Below are positions 1-7,613 of a DNA stretch of 64,000 nucleotides, one piece after another. Source of the DNA: Rossellomorea sp. y25 (lineage in GTDB: Bacteria; Bacillota; Bacilli; Bacillales; Bacillaceae_B); assembly GCF_038049935.1 (NCBI RefSeq), contig NZ_CP145886.1, forward strand, positions 3,638,501 to 3,702,500. Direction: 5' to 3'. The notes below the pieces were generated by a model. It had not been told where the DNA came from. It ran no database searches and was given only the letters and a program-made list of their open reading frames with translations. Both the position numbers and the translations under genes were made by a program. Each line of letters starts with the position of its first letter. Positions within the stretch are counted from its first letter, which is position 1.

Positions 1-1225
1 CATGTGATTCATTACAGATTGAGCGGATCGTCGTTACGACATATCCATTGTGCGGCAATGAATCCAGTGCTCCTGAAGATATCGCCACTACCCGGTGAAG
101 GGCTTCAGGATTCACACCCATATCAACATAGTGAGGTGCGAGGATCGGCAATGCGATCGCTTGACCACCGGAAGCCGAACCAGTCATCCCTGCTATTACA
201 CTGACGGCGATTGCTCCACCGATCAATGGAGATCCAGGAATATTCGTCATGACCTCTACCGCGGTACTGAAGGCCGGAACAGCTTTGGCCACTCCTCCGA
301 ATCCAACAACAGCCGCTGTGTTACCGATGGCGATCAATGCTCCAACCGTACCCTCGGAAACAGCACCCCAGAAGCCTTTGAAATATTTGCGATTTAACAC
401 GTAAGCAGAAATCACACCACCTAACAGGGCAATGATAAGTGCTGATTGTTTTAAAGAATCGTGGAAAGTGAAAGCCAGAATAAGGACGACTAATAATGGA
501 ACCAACCCCATGAACGGGTTAGGCAGGGGTCTTCCTTCATCAATGACCGGATCTTCTTCACGTGAATGGAACTTCTCTCCTTTATTGACTGCTTTGGTGA
601 TCATACGCTTTAACCACCAGTAGCCAAAGACAGCCATAAACACGGCAACGATCAAGCTGACCTCCCAGCCTGCATATGGTGTCGTACCAAGATATTCAAT
701 CGGAATCCAGTTTTGGATCTCCGGTGAACCTGCAGATGTCATCGTGAACGTGACCGATCCAAATGCTAATGCCGCAGGAATGAAACGGCGTGGCAGGTCA
801 GCTTGTTTAAATAAACTAACAGCCATAGGATAAACGGAGAATGCTACAACGAAGAGACTGACTCCTCCATATGTTAAAACGGCACAGGCTGCAACAATGG
901 CGAGTACTGCGTATTTCATTCCCATTTTCTCTACAACAAAACGGGAAACACTATCCGCTGCACCGCTATCTTCCATTACTTTTCCGAAAACAGCACCCAA
1001 TAAGAACATTAGATACCAAGCGGCGACAAAGCTTGTGAATCCAGACATATAATTGGTTACCAGATTGGCTTCCCCTTCAGCCGCCAATTGTGGAAAGAGC
1101 GGCATTCCGCTTAACACCGCGACGAACAATGCCGATATGGGACCAACAATCAATATGTTCATGCCCCTCATCGTTAAAAAGATTAATAAAATAAGTCCTC
1201 CAATAAGACCGATCATGCTTAACAT
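1..1225 (-). CDS. GntP-family permease (C-terminus cut by window edge)
   Basis: Integral membrane permease of the GntP gluconate/organic-acid transporter family. The minus-strand frame is open from the ATG at 1225 to the left edge, giving about 408 codons where the family has about 450, so only the last few dozen residues are missing. The protein is very hydrophobic with repeated glycine-rich transmembrane segments. The last visible stretch contains LPHNGYVVTT, the conserved (T/S)LPHNG signature near the C-terminus of this family. The start is supported by AAAGGGGG seven bases upstream. A sigma-54 promoter lies about 110 bases upstream and the neighbouring gene encodes a sigma-54 activator, so substrate-induced expression is likely. 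The substrate cannot be read from the sequence. Confidence 0.93.
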   Translation of the reverse strand, partial: MLSMIGLIGGLILLIFLTMRGMNILIVGPISALFVAVLSGMPLFPQLAAEGEANLVTNYMSGFTSFVAAWYLMFLLGAVFGKVMEDSGAADSVSRFVVEKMGMKYAVLAIVAACAVLTYGGVSLFVVAFSVYPMAVSLFKQADLPRRFIPAALAFGSVTFTMTSAGSPEIQNWIPIEYLGTTPYAGWEVSLIVAVFMAVFGYWWLKRMITKAVNKGEKFHSREEDPVIDEGRPLPNPFMGLVPLLVVLILAFTFHDSLKQSALIIALLGGVISAYVLNRKYFKGFWGAVSEGTVGALIAIGNTAAVVGFGGVAKAVPAFSTAVEVMTNIPGSPLIGGAIAVSVIAGMTGSASGGQAIALPILAPHYVDMGVNPEALHRVVAISSGALDSLPHNGYVVTTIRSICNESH

Positions 1226-1335
1226 GATATTTCCCCCTTTGTTCTCTAGAGATGATCACCACAAAATGAAATCGTTTACATTTTTATTCAGACTTCTGCT
1301 CTCCCTTCCATAAAATACTTTCAAACATAATCCAT

Positions 1336-1350
1336 GCAATAATTGTGCCA
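1336..1350 (-). promoter_or_regulatory. Sigma-54 (-24/-12) promoter of the GntP permease gene
   Basis: On the minus strand the sequence reads TGGCAC-AATTA-TTGC, an exact match to the sigma-54 core TGGCAC-N5-TTGC. It lies about 110 bases before the permease start and faces it. The adjacent gene encodes an AAA+ sigma-54 activator. Transcription should begin roughly 12 bases downstream of the GC element, near position 1325. Confidence 0.9.
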
Positions 1351-1403
1351 ACTTTCAGATTACTGGTAACTCATTCATTTTCATACTTACATTTTTTATA
1401 AAT

Positions 1404-1506
1404 TCCGAAATTCTGGACAATTTCAATATTCAAGACACGAAATGTACATATTTACATTAAAATCAAAAGAGTCCGGAAATATGGACTTCTTTCCACATTT
1501 CCGGAC
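1404..1506. promoter_or_regulatory. Candidate enhancer (UAS) for the sigma-54 activator: three TCC-N8-GGA dyads
   Basis: Three dyad motifs of the form TCC-N8-GGA occur at 1404-1417, 1472-1485 and 1492-1505, the last two 20 bases apart. All lie roughly 55-170 bases upstream of the -24/-12 promoter, where activator sites normally sit. The inverted repeat made by the second and third copies (AGTCCGGAAAT at 1470 and its complement at 1497) is followed on the minus strand by a T-rich run, so it could also or instead terminate the activator gene. Confidence 0.5.
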
Positions 1507-1520
1507 TATCTTTACCATTA

Positions 1521-2882
1521 TCATAGAAGCTGATATTTATTTAATTTCTCATACATGCTTGATTTGCTTATCCCTAAAGACTCTGCAACCTTTCGTTTAT
1601 CATGCTGATGGGTTTGCAGGCTTTGTGTCAACACGGATTTCTCCGTTTCTTCGAGGATTTCTCTTAATGTTTTGGATCCTACATCATATAAATTTCCTGC
1701 CTTCATATATGAAGGTAGTGACTGAAGAGAAATCTTGCTTCCATTAGATAAATAGGTGGATGCATTAATGACATTCTCTAACTCACGGAGATTCCCCGGC
1801 CAGCTATAGGAAAGAAATATCTGCATCACATCGCTTTCGAAGCCTTGAACCCGTTTCCCCGACGATTTTGTGGATTTTTCCAAAAAAAAGGCTGCCAGGG
1901 TTTCGATATCTTCCTTCCGTTCACGGAGAGGAGGAATTTGAAAAGGCACGACGTTAATACGATAATATAGATCACTTCGAAATCGCTTTTCTTCCATCAT
2001 TATTTCAAGGGGACGGTTCGTGGCGGCAACAATACGGACATCTACATGTTGAACACGGTTTGAACCGACTGCCTCGACTTCCCCTTCCTGTAAAACCCTG
2101 AGAAGCTTCGCCTGCATGTTGAGAGGCATGTCCCCTATTTCATCCAGAAACAGAGTTCCCTTATGAGCCAGCTGAAACTTTCCTTTCTTACCACCTTTTT
2201 TCGCACCTGTAAAAGCACCCTCTTCGTAACCGAATAGCTCTGATTCCAGAAGCTGCTCTGGAATCGCTGCACAGTTCACTTTAATAAAGGGTTGTCCGCT
2301 TCTTTCACTAAGCTGGTGAATACTGTGAGCGAACAGTTCCTTACCCGTTCCACTTTCCCCCCTGATGAGGACGGAGATATCACTGGGAGCGATCATTTGA
2401 GCTTTGTCTTTCAGCTCATTCATACCAGGTGATTCACCAATGATGTCATTCAGCGTGTATTTCACACCGCTATTGATATCTTGAATATAGCTTTGAATTT
2501 TAGACATCATGTTCTTCACGTGAGAACTCATTTGCATCCATTCACTCGTGTCCCGGAAGATCACCGATCCAAATGCTCCTATCACTTTACCATCAACCCG
2601 GATCGGAATACGATTGGCGATCATATAGTTTCCTTTTATATATTGAAGGTCTGCCACTTCCTCTTTACCGCCGTCCGCAACAATATGCATACGTGTGTTT
2701 TCGATGACGTTAGTTACATGTGAACCAATCGCTTTATCCCGCTCGACTTCGAGAAAGCGACAGTAATTATCATTTATGTAGATGATCGTACCTTCGTTAT
2801 CAACGACGACCAACCATTCGAAAGCGTTCTCAAGAATGATTTCGATCATTTCGACGGATACCTTTTTTAACAAGCTGCTCAT
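1521..2882 (-). CDS. Sigma-54-dependent transcriptional activator (PAS, AAA+, Fis HTH)
   Basis: Cytoplasmic enhancer-binding protein of 453 residues that opens sigma-54 promoters using ATP. Domains in order: an N-terminal PAS sensor (about 10-110); an AAA+ domain with Walker A GESGTGKE (about 175-182), the sigma-54 contact loop GAFTGA (about 222-227) and Walker B LFLDEIGD (about 244-251); and a C-terminal Fis-type helix-turn-helix (about 415-450, [16 protein letters not shown]). The start at 2882 is preceded by AAAGGGAGG at good spacing; an upstream in-frame start at 2915 lacks such a site. No response-regulator receiver domain is present, so the signal is probably a small molecule bound by the PAS domain. 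The likely target is the adjacent permease gene, whose promoter is of the sigma-54 type. Confidence 0.95.
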   Translation of the reverse strand: MSSLLKKVSVEMIEIILENAFEWLVVVDNEGTIIYINDNYCRFLEVERDKAIGSHVTNVIENTRMHIVADGGKEEVADLQYIKGNYMIANRIPIRVDGKVIGAFGSVIFRDTSEWMQMSSHVKNMMSKIQSYIQDINSGVKYTLNDIIGESPGMNELKDKAQMIAPSDISVLIRGESGTGKELFAHSIHQLSERSGQPFIKVNCAAIPEQLLESELFGYEEGAFTGAKKGGKKGKFQLAHKGTLFLDEIGDMPLNMQAKLLRVLQEGEVEAVGSNRVQHVDVRIVAATNRPLEIMMEEKRFRSDLYYRINVVPFQIPPLRERKEDIETLAAFFLEKSTKSSGKRVQGFESDVMQIFLSYSWPGNLRELENVINASTYLSNGSKISLQSLPSYMKAGNLYDVGSKTLREILEETEKSVLTQSLQTHQHDKRKVAESLGISKSSMYEKLNKYQLL

Positions 2883-3055
2883 TTCCTTGCCTCCCTTTAT
2901 TTTGCAAGTGAACATATATATTTATAGTAGCACATACACTCACCGGCGTTTCGAAAATGAAGCCGTTTTCCAATCATTTCAATAACCAGTAAAGAATCGG
3001 TTTAAGGTATACGGAATTAGGGAATCTTCTTAACAACGAATGGAGGAATGAGAGG

Positions 3056-3565
3056 ATGAAAATCGCAGAACTGAAAATATTTTATTTCGAAGACGATGGA
3101 ATCATCCCTAATAACCCGGACCTGCCAGTACTCATTTACCGCAATGCACTTGATTATTCTCATAACGCCGAAGAACTCTTCAACAGAAATCAGTGGCTCA
3201 ATAGTTGGACAAATGGCATTTATGATTACCACCATTATCATAGTAATGCACATGAAGTATTAGGGGTCATGGAAGGTGAGGCAACAGTTCAGTTAGGCGG
3301 TGAAATGGGCGAAGAAGTGAAGGTCCATAAAGGTGATGTGATCATCCTTCCAGCCGGGACCGGACATAAGAAATTATCGGCAAGTCACGACTTCAAAGTC
3401 GCAGGTGCCTATCCGAACGGTGATGATTATAATTTGAAAAAAGGTTCATTACGTGAACGGCCCAGTGTATTAATCGAAATTAAGAACGTTCCGCGACCCA
3501 CAATGGACCCTGTGTTTGGAGAAACAGGTCCACTCACAAAATATTGGGTCAAGAAAATGGATTAA
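3056..3565 (+). CDS. yjlB: YjlB-like cupin-domain protein
   Basis: Single-domain cupin of 169 residues, probably a cytosolic metal-binding protein of unknown reaction. The first cupin motif is visible as DYHHYHSNAHEVLGVMEGEA (histidines plus glutamate as metal ligands) and the second as GDVIILPAGTGHKKL. Sequence and length resemble the B. subtilis YjlB family. The start is preceded by GGAGGAATGAGAGG. It stands alone: its upstream neighbour is divergent and an intrinsic terminator follows at 3673-3699. Confidence 0.85.
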   Translation: MKIAELKIFYFEDDGIIPNNPDLPVLIYRNALDYSHNAEELFNRNQWLNSWTNGIYDYHHYHSNAHEVLGVMEGEATVQLGGEMGEEVKVHKGDVIILPAGTGHKKLSASHDFKVAGAYPNGDDYNLKKGSLRERPSVLIEIKNVPRPTMDPVFGETGPLTKYWVKKMD

Positions 3566-3672
3566 GTTAGCATTCTGCATCCTATCGTACCGTTTTCATT
3601 CGATTTTTTCCCATTCCTATTTTTCTATAGTAATGCTTCTTAGAAACGACTATAAACACTTTTGAAACATCC

Positions 3673-3699
3673 AATAATCTAAGTGGTTAGATTATTTTT
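3673..3699 (+). terminator. Intrinsic terminator after the cupin gene
   Basis: A ten-base stem (AATAATCTAA, loop GTGG, TTAGATTATT) is followed by a T run. It lies about 110 bases after the cupin stop codon and just upstream of a new promoter. Confidence 0.7.
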
Positions 3700-3710
3700 G
3701 TAAAATAGTC

Positions 3711-3739
3711 TTGTTTTCTTATTAGTCCTATGCTATTCT
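3711..3739 (+). promoter_or_regulatory. Sigma-A-type promoter for candidate small RNA
   Basis: TTGTTT and TATTCT are separated by 17 bases. No reading frame of useful length follows before a strong terminator at 3839-3868. Confidence 0.55.
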
Positions 3740-3745
3740 ATTATA

Positions 3746-3868
3746 GCGATGAGCTGAATTGTGTAAGTCGGGGATCACGTCCTTGTGACAACAAACGATG
3801 TGGCGTTTGCTGATCTCTCGCCTCAATTTTTTGCAAGTGGGCTTCCGTAGGAAACGGGAGCCCTTTTT
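3746..3868 (+). ncRNA. Candidate structured small RNA (about 120 nt)
   Basis: This non-coding stretch has its own promoter upstream and ends in a strong intrinsic terminator (GGGCTTCCGT, five-base loop, ACGGGAGCCC, then five Ts). Inside, TCAC-GTCCTT-GTGA and CAAACG-ATGTGG-CGTTTG form two hairpins, and GGGATCA near 3771 can pair with TGATCTC near 3811 to enclose part of them. It resembles no riboswitch class I recognise, and the next gene is on the opposite strand, so it is not a leader. Its identity and targets are unknown. Confidence 0.5.
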
Positions 3869-3877
3869 ATATGAAGA

Positions 3878-3907
3878 AAACCCCCAATGATTCCTCATTG
3901 GGGGTTT
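3878..3907 (-). terminator. Terminator of the MFS gene
   Basis: AAACCCCCAATGA and its complement surround a four-base loop, with TTTTC following on the minus strand. It overlaps the last bases before the MFS stop region at 3910 and is nearly symmetrical, so it may act in both directions. Confidence 0.75.
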
Positions 3908-3909
3908 CT

Positions 3910-5097
3910 TTATTGTTGAACCGATACGGACACAGCGCTTTTCTTTTTCAATGGTCGGTCATATTGACTCGTAATGACTAGTGAGACCATGAAGAAAGCG
4001 ATCAACGTCATAAACAGCACCTGCATGCTGAATAGGTCCACTAATACTCCTCCGATAAACGGCCCGATCATTCTTCCTCCTGTTGCTGTACTATTCACGA
4101 TTCCCTGATAGAAACCTTCTCTCCCTTTTGGAGCAAGTGAGTTGGCTATCGTAGGGACGGCGGGCCATATGAGCATTTCACCAATCGTCAGAATGATCAT
4201 CGCAATCGCAAACCATTGAAATTGATCCGCAATCGAAGCCACTGCGAAGGAAACCATGAATATAATCGTCCCGATCATAATTTGAAGCTTTAAATTATGT
4301 TCAAAACGCTTGATGGCTTTCGACAAAAGCGGTTGTGCAAGCACAATCAGTGCTCCATTGATCGTCCACAGTAAGCTATATTGTTTCAAACTGATATTGA
4401 TTTCCTGAGTGTACGTCGCAATGGTGGATTGCCATTGTACATAGCCCATCCAGCATAATAAATAGGCGACACAAATGAAGAGCAGTGCCTTCAGTTTCGA
4501 TTTATCCCTAATCACCTTAGACTCATTCAATACAGATGTTTGATGAGCGCTCACGGATATGCTTCGATAACCAAATAAGGCAATGAAGAAAAAGACGATA
4601 TACATACTAAGATTCGCTAAGAATATATAGTTAAAGGAAAATGAGGCGACAAATCCACCTAATGCAGCTCCAACCGCAACTCCGATATTTTGCGCCACAT
4701 AGACTGAATTGAATGCTTTTCTTCCACCTTCAGGCCATACCGAACCTGCCATGGCATACATGGAAGGAAAGACGATTCCCGAACCAAAACCAACAATGGT
4801 CAAGAAGACCACATAGTGCGGCCAGCCATGCCAAATATTCATTCCAACCAGAGCAGTCAAAGTAATGGAAATCCCTACTAATATCGAGCGATAACCGCCG
4901 AACTTATCAAAAAGTGTTCCCCCGATCAGATTTCCAATGACGCTCGCTCCCGCGTTCATCATCAGCACAATTCCCGCTACAGATAGTGATTCCCCTAAAT
5001 TCTCATGTAGATAAATGGTATTAAGAGGCCATAAAAAAGAGGCACCTGTCACATTCACCATCATTCCAATGACAAGCAACCATAATGATTTGGGCAT
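3910..5097 (-). CDS. yttB: Major facilitator superfamily transporter (YttB-like)
   Basis: Inner-membrane MFS transporter of 395 residues with about 12 hydrophobic segments, probably a proton-driven efflux pump of unknown substrate. The loop after TM2 reads GGTLFDKFGG, the MFS motif A (G-x3-D-x2-G). The N-terminus starts with a membrane segment directly after MPKS. Its sequence and its position near ytzC/ytqA recall B. subtilis YttB; that identity is from memory and less certain than the family. The start is supported by AAAGGGGG. Confidence 0.85.
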   Translation of the reverse strand: MPKSLWLLVIGMMVNVTGASFLWPLNTIYLHENLGESLSVAGIVLMMNAGASVIGNLIGGTLFDKFGGYRSILVGISITLTALVGMNIWHGWPHYVVFLTIVGFGSGIVFPSMYAMAGSVWPEGGRKAFNSVYVAQNIGVAVGAALGGFVASFSFNYIFLANLSMYIVFFFIALFGYRSISVSAHQTSVLNESKVIRDKSKLKALLFICVAYLLCWMGYVQWQSTIATYTQEINISLKQYSLLWTINGALIVLAQPLLSKAIKRFEHNLKLQIMIGTIIFMVSFAVASIADQFQWFAIAMIILTIGEMLIWPAVPTIANSLAPKGREGFYQGIVNSTATGGRMIGPFIGGVLVDLFSMQVLFMTLIAFFMVSLVITSQYDRPLKKKSAVSVSVQQ

Positions 5098-5216
5098 GAT
5101 TCTGCCCCCTTTCCATCATTTTATTTCGAGTCCCAAAAGGATTTTACTCTTTTTTGTGAAAGGGGGCAAGAATTATTTCTTAAAATAGATGTCCTTTTTT
5201 TAACACAATATATAAA

Positions 5217-5243
5217 CTAGGTGCCTCCATTAAGAGCACCTAG
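5217..5243 (-). terminator. Terminator after the 54-residue gene
   Basis: CTAGGTGC and GCACCTAG form an eight-base stem with an 11-base loop, followed on the minus strand by TTTATATATTGTG. It lies just past the stop at 5254. Confidence 0.6.
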
Positions 5244-5253
5244 CTTAGGACAA

Positions 5254-5418
5254 TCATTTTCCGTTATGATGATCGGATTTGACAGGCTGTCCCTGTTTTT
5301 CGTAGCGCTTTTTCGCAGCTTTGACAGGATTGTTTTCAGCCCCGAATTCTGTATCTAAATTACGAAAATCACTGCGGGTCTTTTGTTCAGGATTTTTTTT
5401 GTCAGAACGTGTTGTCAA
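5254..5418 (-). CDS. Small charged hypothetical protein, SASP-like composition
   Basis: A 54-residue lysine- and asparagine-rich hydrophilic protein with no cysteine and no membrane segment (interior FGAENNPVKAAKKRYEKQGQ). It begins with TTG, whose last two bases overlap the TGA of ytzC in a TTGA junction, with AGGAGG nine bases upstream, so it is translationally coupled to ytzC. The composition resembles small spore-core or SASP-like proteins of Bacillus, but the family was not identified with certainty. Confidence 0.75.
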   Translation of the reverse strand: MTTRSDKKNPEQKTRSDFRNLDTEFGAENNPVKAAKKRYEKQGQPVKSDHHNGK

Positions 5419-5708
5419 TGTAATTTACCTCCTACTACATTTGGATCGTGATCTAACAAAATCATCTCATTTTGCATGTTTTGAAGCTGAAGTCTCATGC
5501 GATGCAATTGTTCACGCTGTTGAGAGTTCGCGCTGTTGGCTAAATGAGCTACATCATTCACTGCTGCTTCAAGCTGCTGCATGGCTTGAGTATATTCCAC
5601 ATCGTGATAATGCTCCTGCTGTGATCCTGATTTATATTGTTCTTGAGCGTAACGAATGGCATCTTCACACTTTTGAATGCATTCATCTACCGAATTTCTT
5701 GTTGCCAT
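5415..5708 (-). CDS. ytzC: YtzC family protein (DUF2524)
   Basis: A 97-residue, mostly helical protein of unknown function, with long amphipathic stretches (QQREQLHRMRLQLQNMQNEM) that suggest a coiled coil. It matches B. subtilis YtzC, which also lies next to ytqA. The start at 5708 is chosen because AAGGAGG precedes it by eight bases; the frame extends to 5771 without support. It is the first gene of a two-gene unit with the small gene that overlaps its stop codon. Confidence 0.85.
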   Translation of the reverse strand: MATRNSVDECIQKCEDAIRYAQEQYKSGSQQEHYHDVEYTQAMQQLEAAVNDVAHLANSANSQQREQLHRMRLQLQNMQNEMILLDHDPNVVGGKLH

Positions 5709-5909
5709 TTCGACTACCTCCTTGACGTTTGGAATAAAGAAGAGGAAGGTCCCATCCTTACTCTCCTCCATCTTAGTTTGAACCTGATTGGCCGTTTCAG
5801 AAGTGGTAATCTTCGCCTATTTCTTTATGCAGGATACATTTGACCCCGTGTTCATGTTAAAATCTTTTTGAGCGTCATACATACTGTTACACACATTGAA
5901 ACGTAGGAG

Positions 5910-6875
5910 GTGTTTGTCATCGGGACAAACCCATTTCCATATGCCACAGATTCCAAACGATATCATACGTGGAACTATCATTTACGAAACCATTTTGGAC
6001 ACAAGGTCTTTAAGGTTGCCCTGGACGGCGGTTTCGATTGCCCGAACCGGGATGGCACGGTCGCCCGTGGAGGCTGCACGTTTTGCAGTGCTGCAGGCTC
6101 TGGTGATTTTGCCGGAAGCAGAGTCGACTCTTTAGATAAACAATTCAAGGATATTAAGGAAAGAATGCACAAGAAGTGGAAAAATGGAAAGTACATGGCG
6201 TATTTCCAAGCATTCACGAACACTCACGCACCTGTTGATGTGCTGAGAGAGAAGTATGAATCAGTTCTCGAACAAGAGGGCGTTGTGGGTATTTCCATCG
6301 CTACCCGTCCAGACTGTCTTCCTGACGATGTGGTTGAATATTTAGCAGAATTAAACGATAGAACCTATTTATGGGTAGAACTGGGACTGCAAACCGTTCA
6401 TGAAAAAACGGCCGGCTTGATCAATCGGGCTCACGATTTTCAGTGCTATGTAGAAGGCGTCAATAAATTAAGAAAGCACGGTATACGGGTCTGTTCCCAT
6501 ATTATTAACGGACTGCCTCAAGAAGATGAAGAAATGATGATGGAAACGGCACGTGAAGTGGCAAAACTTGACGTCCAGGGAATCAAAATTCACCTCCTGC
6601 ACTTACTGAAAGGAACACCCATGGTCAAGCAATATGAAAAAGGACTGCTCGACTTCATGGATTTCGACAAATACGTGAAATTGGTTTGCGATCAGCTGGA
6701 AGTCCTTCCACCGGAGATGATCGTTCACCGCATTACGGGGGACGGACCTATCGACCTTATGATCGGACCAATGTGGAGCGTGAATAAATGGAGTGTACTG
6801 AACGCGATTGATGATGAACTTAAACGCCGGGACAGCTGGCAGGGAAAATTTTTCAAAGTGGATGTGAAAGCATGA
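5910..6875 (+). CDS. ytqA: Radical SAM enzyme YtqA/MnmL (tRNA wobble-uridine modification)
   Basis: Radical-SAM protein of the YhcC/YtqA family (TIGR01212), about 320 residues. The cysteine motif is visible as CPNRDGTVARGGCTFC. Recent work on B. subtilis assigned YtqA (MnmL) to the step from cmnm5U to nm5U in tRNA, with YtqB (MnmM) then methylating; this is recalled, not shown here. It overlaps ytqB by four bases (ATGA), so the two are co-translated. The start is odd. The only legal in-frame start near the conserved NPFPYATDSKRYH is GTG at 5910, which overlaps the AGGAGGTG ribosome-binding site. The codon at ideal spacing is ATC at 5919. Confidence 0.93.
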   Translation: MFVIGTNPFPYATDSKRYHTWNYHLRNHFGHKVFKVALDGGFDCPNRDGTVARGGCTFCSAAGSGDFAGSRVDSLDKQFKDIKERMHKKWKNGKYMAYFQAFTNTHAPVDVLREKYESVLEQEGVVGISIATRPDCLPDDVVEYLAELNDRTYLWVELGLQTVHEKTAGLINRAHDFQCYVEGVNKLRKHGIRVCSHIINGLPQEDEEMMMETAREVAKLDVQGIKIHLLHLLKGTPMVKQYEKGLLDFMDFDKYVKLVCDQLEVLPPEMIVHRITGDGPIDLMIGPMWSVNKWSVLNAIDDELKRRDSWQGKFFKVDVKA

Positions 6876-7444
6876 AATTAGATCGAATCTTACCTTTTGC
6901 GAGAGAGCTTCTGGAACGGGCTGTCAAACCAGGAGACATTACTATAGACGCAACACTCGGGAATGGACATGACACCTTATTCCTGGCTCGGTTAGTCGGA
7001 GATAACGGCCGGGTATACGGCTTTGATATACAAGAGGAAGCTATAGAAAACACGAAAGAACAGCTCATCACCCATGACCTTTCTCACCGGGTGACACTCT
7101 TTCACCAAGGGCACGAGACAGTGATGAACGTCATTCCTCCTGTCCATCACGGGAAAGTGACAGGCGCAATCTTCAACCTGGGGTACTTACCCGGCGGCGA
7201 CAAGGAAATTGTCACCCGTCCGAAAACAACGATACTCGCCTTGAATCAAATCCTGGAAATGATGGCTCCTGAAGGGATCCTCGTCCTTGTCATTTATCAC
7301 GGGCACCCGGAAGGAGCGGTAGAAAGGGACTATATCCTTCGCTACGTGGAAAAATTGGACCAAAACTACGTCCATGTCCTTCGCTATCAATTCATGAATC
7401 AACTAAACAATCCTCCATTTATTGTGGCATTGGAGAAGAGATAA
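6872..7444 (+). CDS. ytqB: tRNA (mnm5U) methyltransferase YtqB/MnmM
   Basis: Class I SAM-dependent methyltransferase of 190 residues, cytoplasmic. The SAM-binding glycine motif is ATLGNGHDTLFLA (about 30-42), followed by the acidic strand end YGFDIQEEA, and a catalytic-region FNLGYLPGGDK. It matches B. subtilis YtqB, now named MnmM, which converts nm5U to mnm5U in tRNA (recalled from the literature). Its ATG overlaps the TGA of ytqA. Three bases after its stop begins a 122-nt structured repeat, then a terminator-like palindrome. Confidence 0.92.
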   Translation: MKLDRILPFARELLERAVKPGDITIDATLGNGHDTLFLARLVGDNGRVYGFDIQEEAIENTKEQLITHDLSHRVTLFHQGHETVMNVIPPVHHGKVTGAIFNLGYLPGGDKEIVTRPKTTILALNQILEMMAPEGILVLVIYHGHPEGAVERDYILRYVEKLDQNYVHVLRYQFMNQLNNPPFIVALEKR

Positions 7445-7447
7445 ACA

Positions 7448-7570
7448 GAAAAGCGGAAGGGCTTTCCCTAGAGGCGACAAGCATAAGGCTAACTTGCCGA
7501 AAAGGCTGATTTGTGCCTTTTTGGTGAGTTAGCCTTATGACCTCGAGCCTCTAAGTCCTGAAGCTGGCCA
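7448..7570 (+). repeat. 122-nt structured dispersed repeat, copy 1
   Basis: Begins three bases after the ytqB stop codon. It shares with the copy at 34069-34190 the blocks GAAAAGCGGA, CGACAAGCAT, TGCCTTTT, ATGACCT and the end GCTGG-CAAT, and has nearly the same length. It folds into a long hairpin: AGAGGC with GCCTCT outside, and ATAAGGCTAACT with the complementary AGTTAGCCTTAT region (one offset) inside. The stem bases differ from copy 2 while pairing is kept. Confidence 0.75.
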
Positions 7571-7579
7571 ATAAAAAAA

Positions 7580-7610
7580 TAGGGACGGACCTTTTCGAGG
7601 TCCGTCCCTA
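7580..7610. repeat. Palindromic AGGGACGGACCT repeat/terminator, copy 1
   Basis: TAGGGACGGACCT, loop TTTCG, AGGTCCGTCCCTA. It lies between the convergent ytqB and flavin monooxygenase genes and has T-rich flanks on both sides, so it probably terminates both. The same arm occurs at 11394 and 17656. Confidence 0.75.
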
Positions 7611-7613
7611 TTC

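Noticed and set aside
4..623. Three plus-strand frames at the left end
   Set aside because: They are antisense to the GntP permease frame, which is open through the whole stretch and has family motifs.
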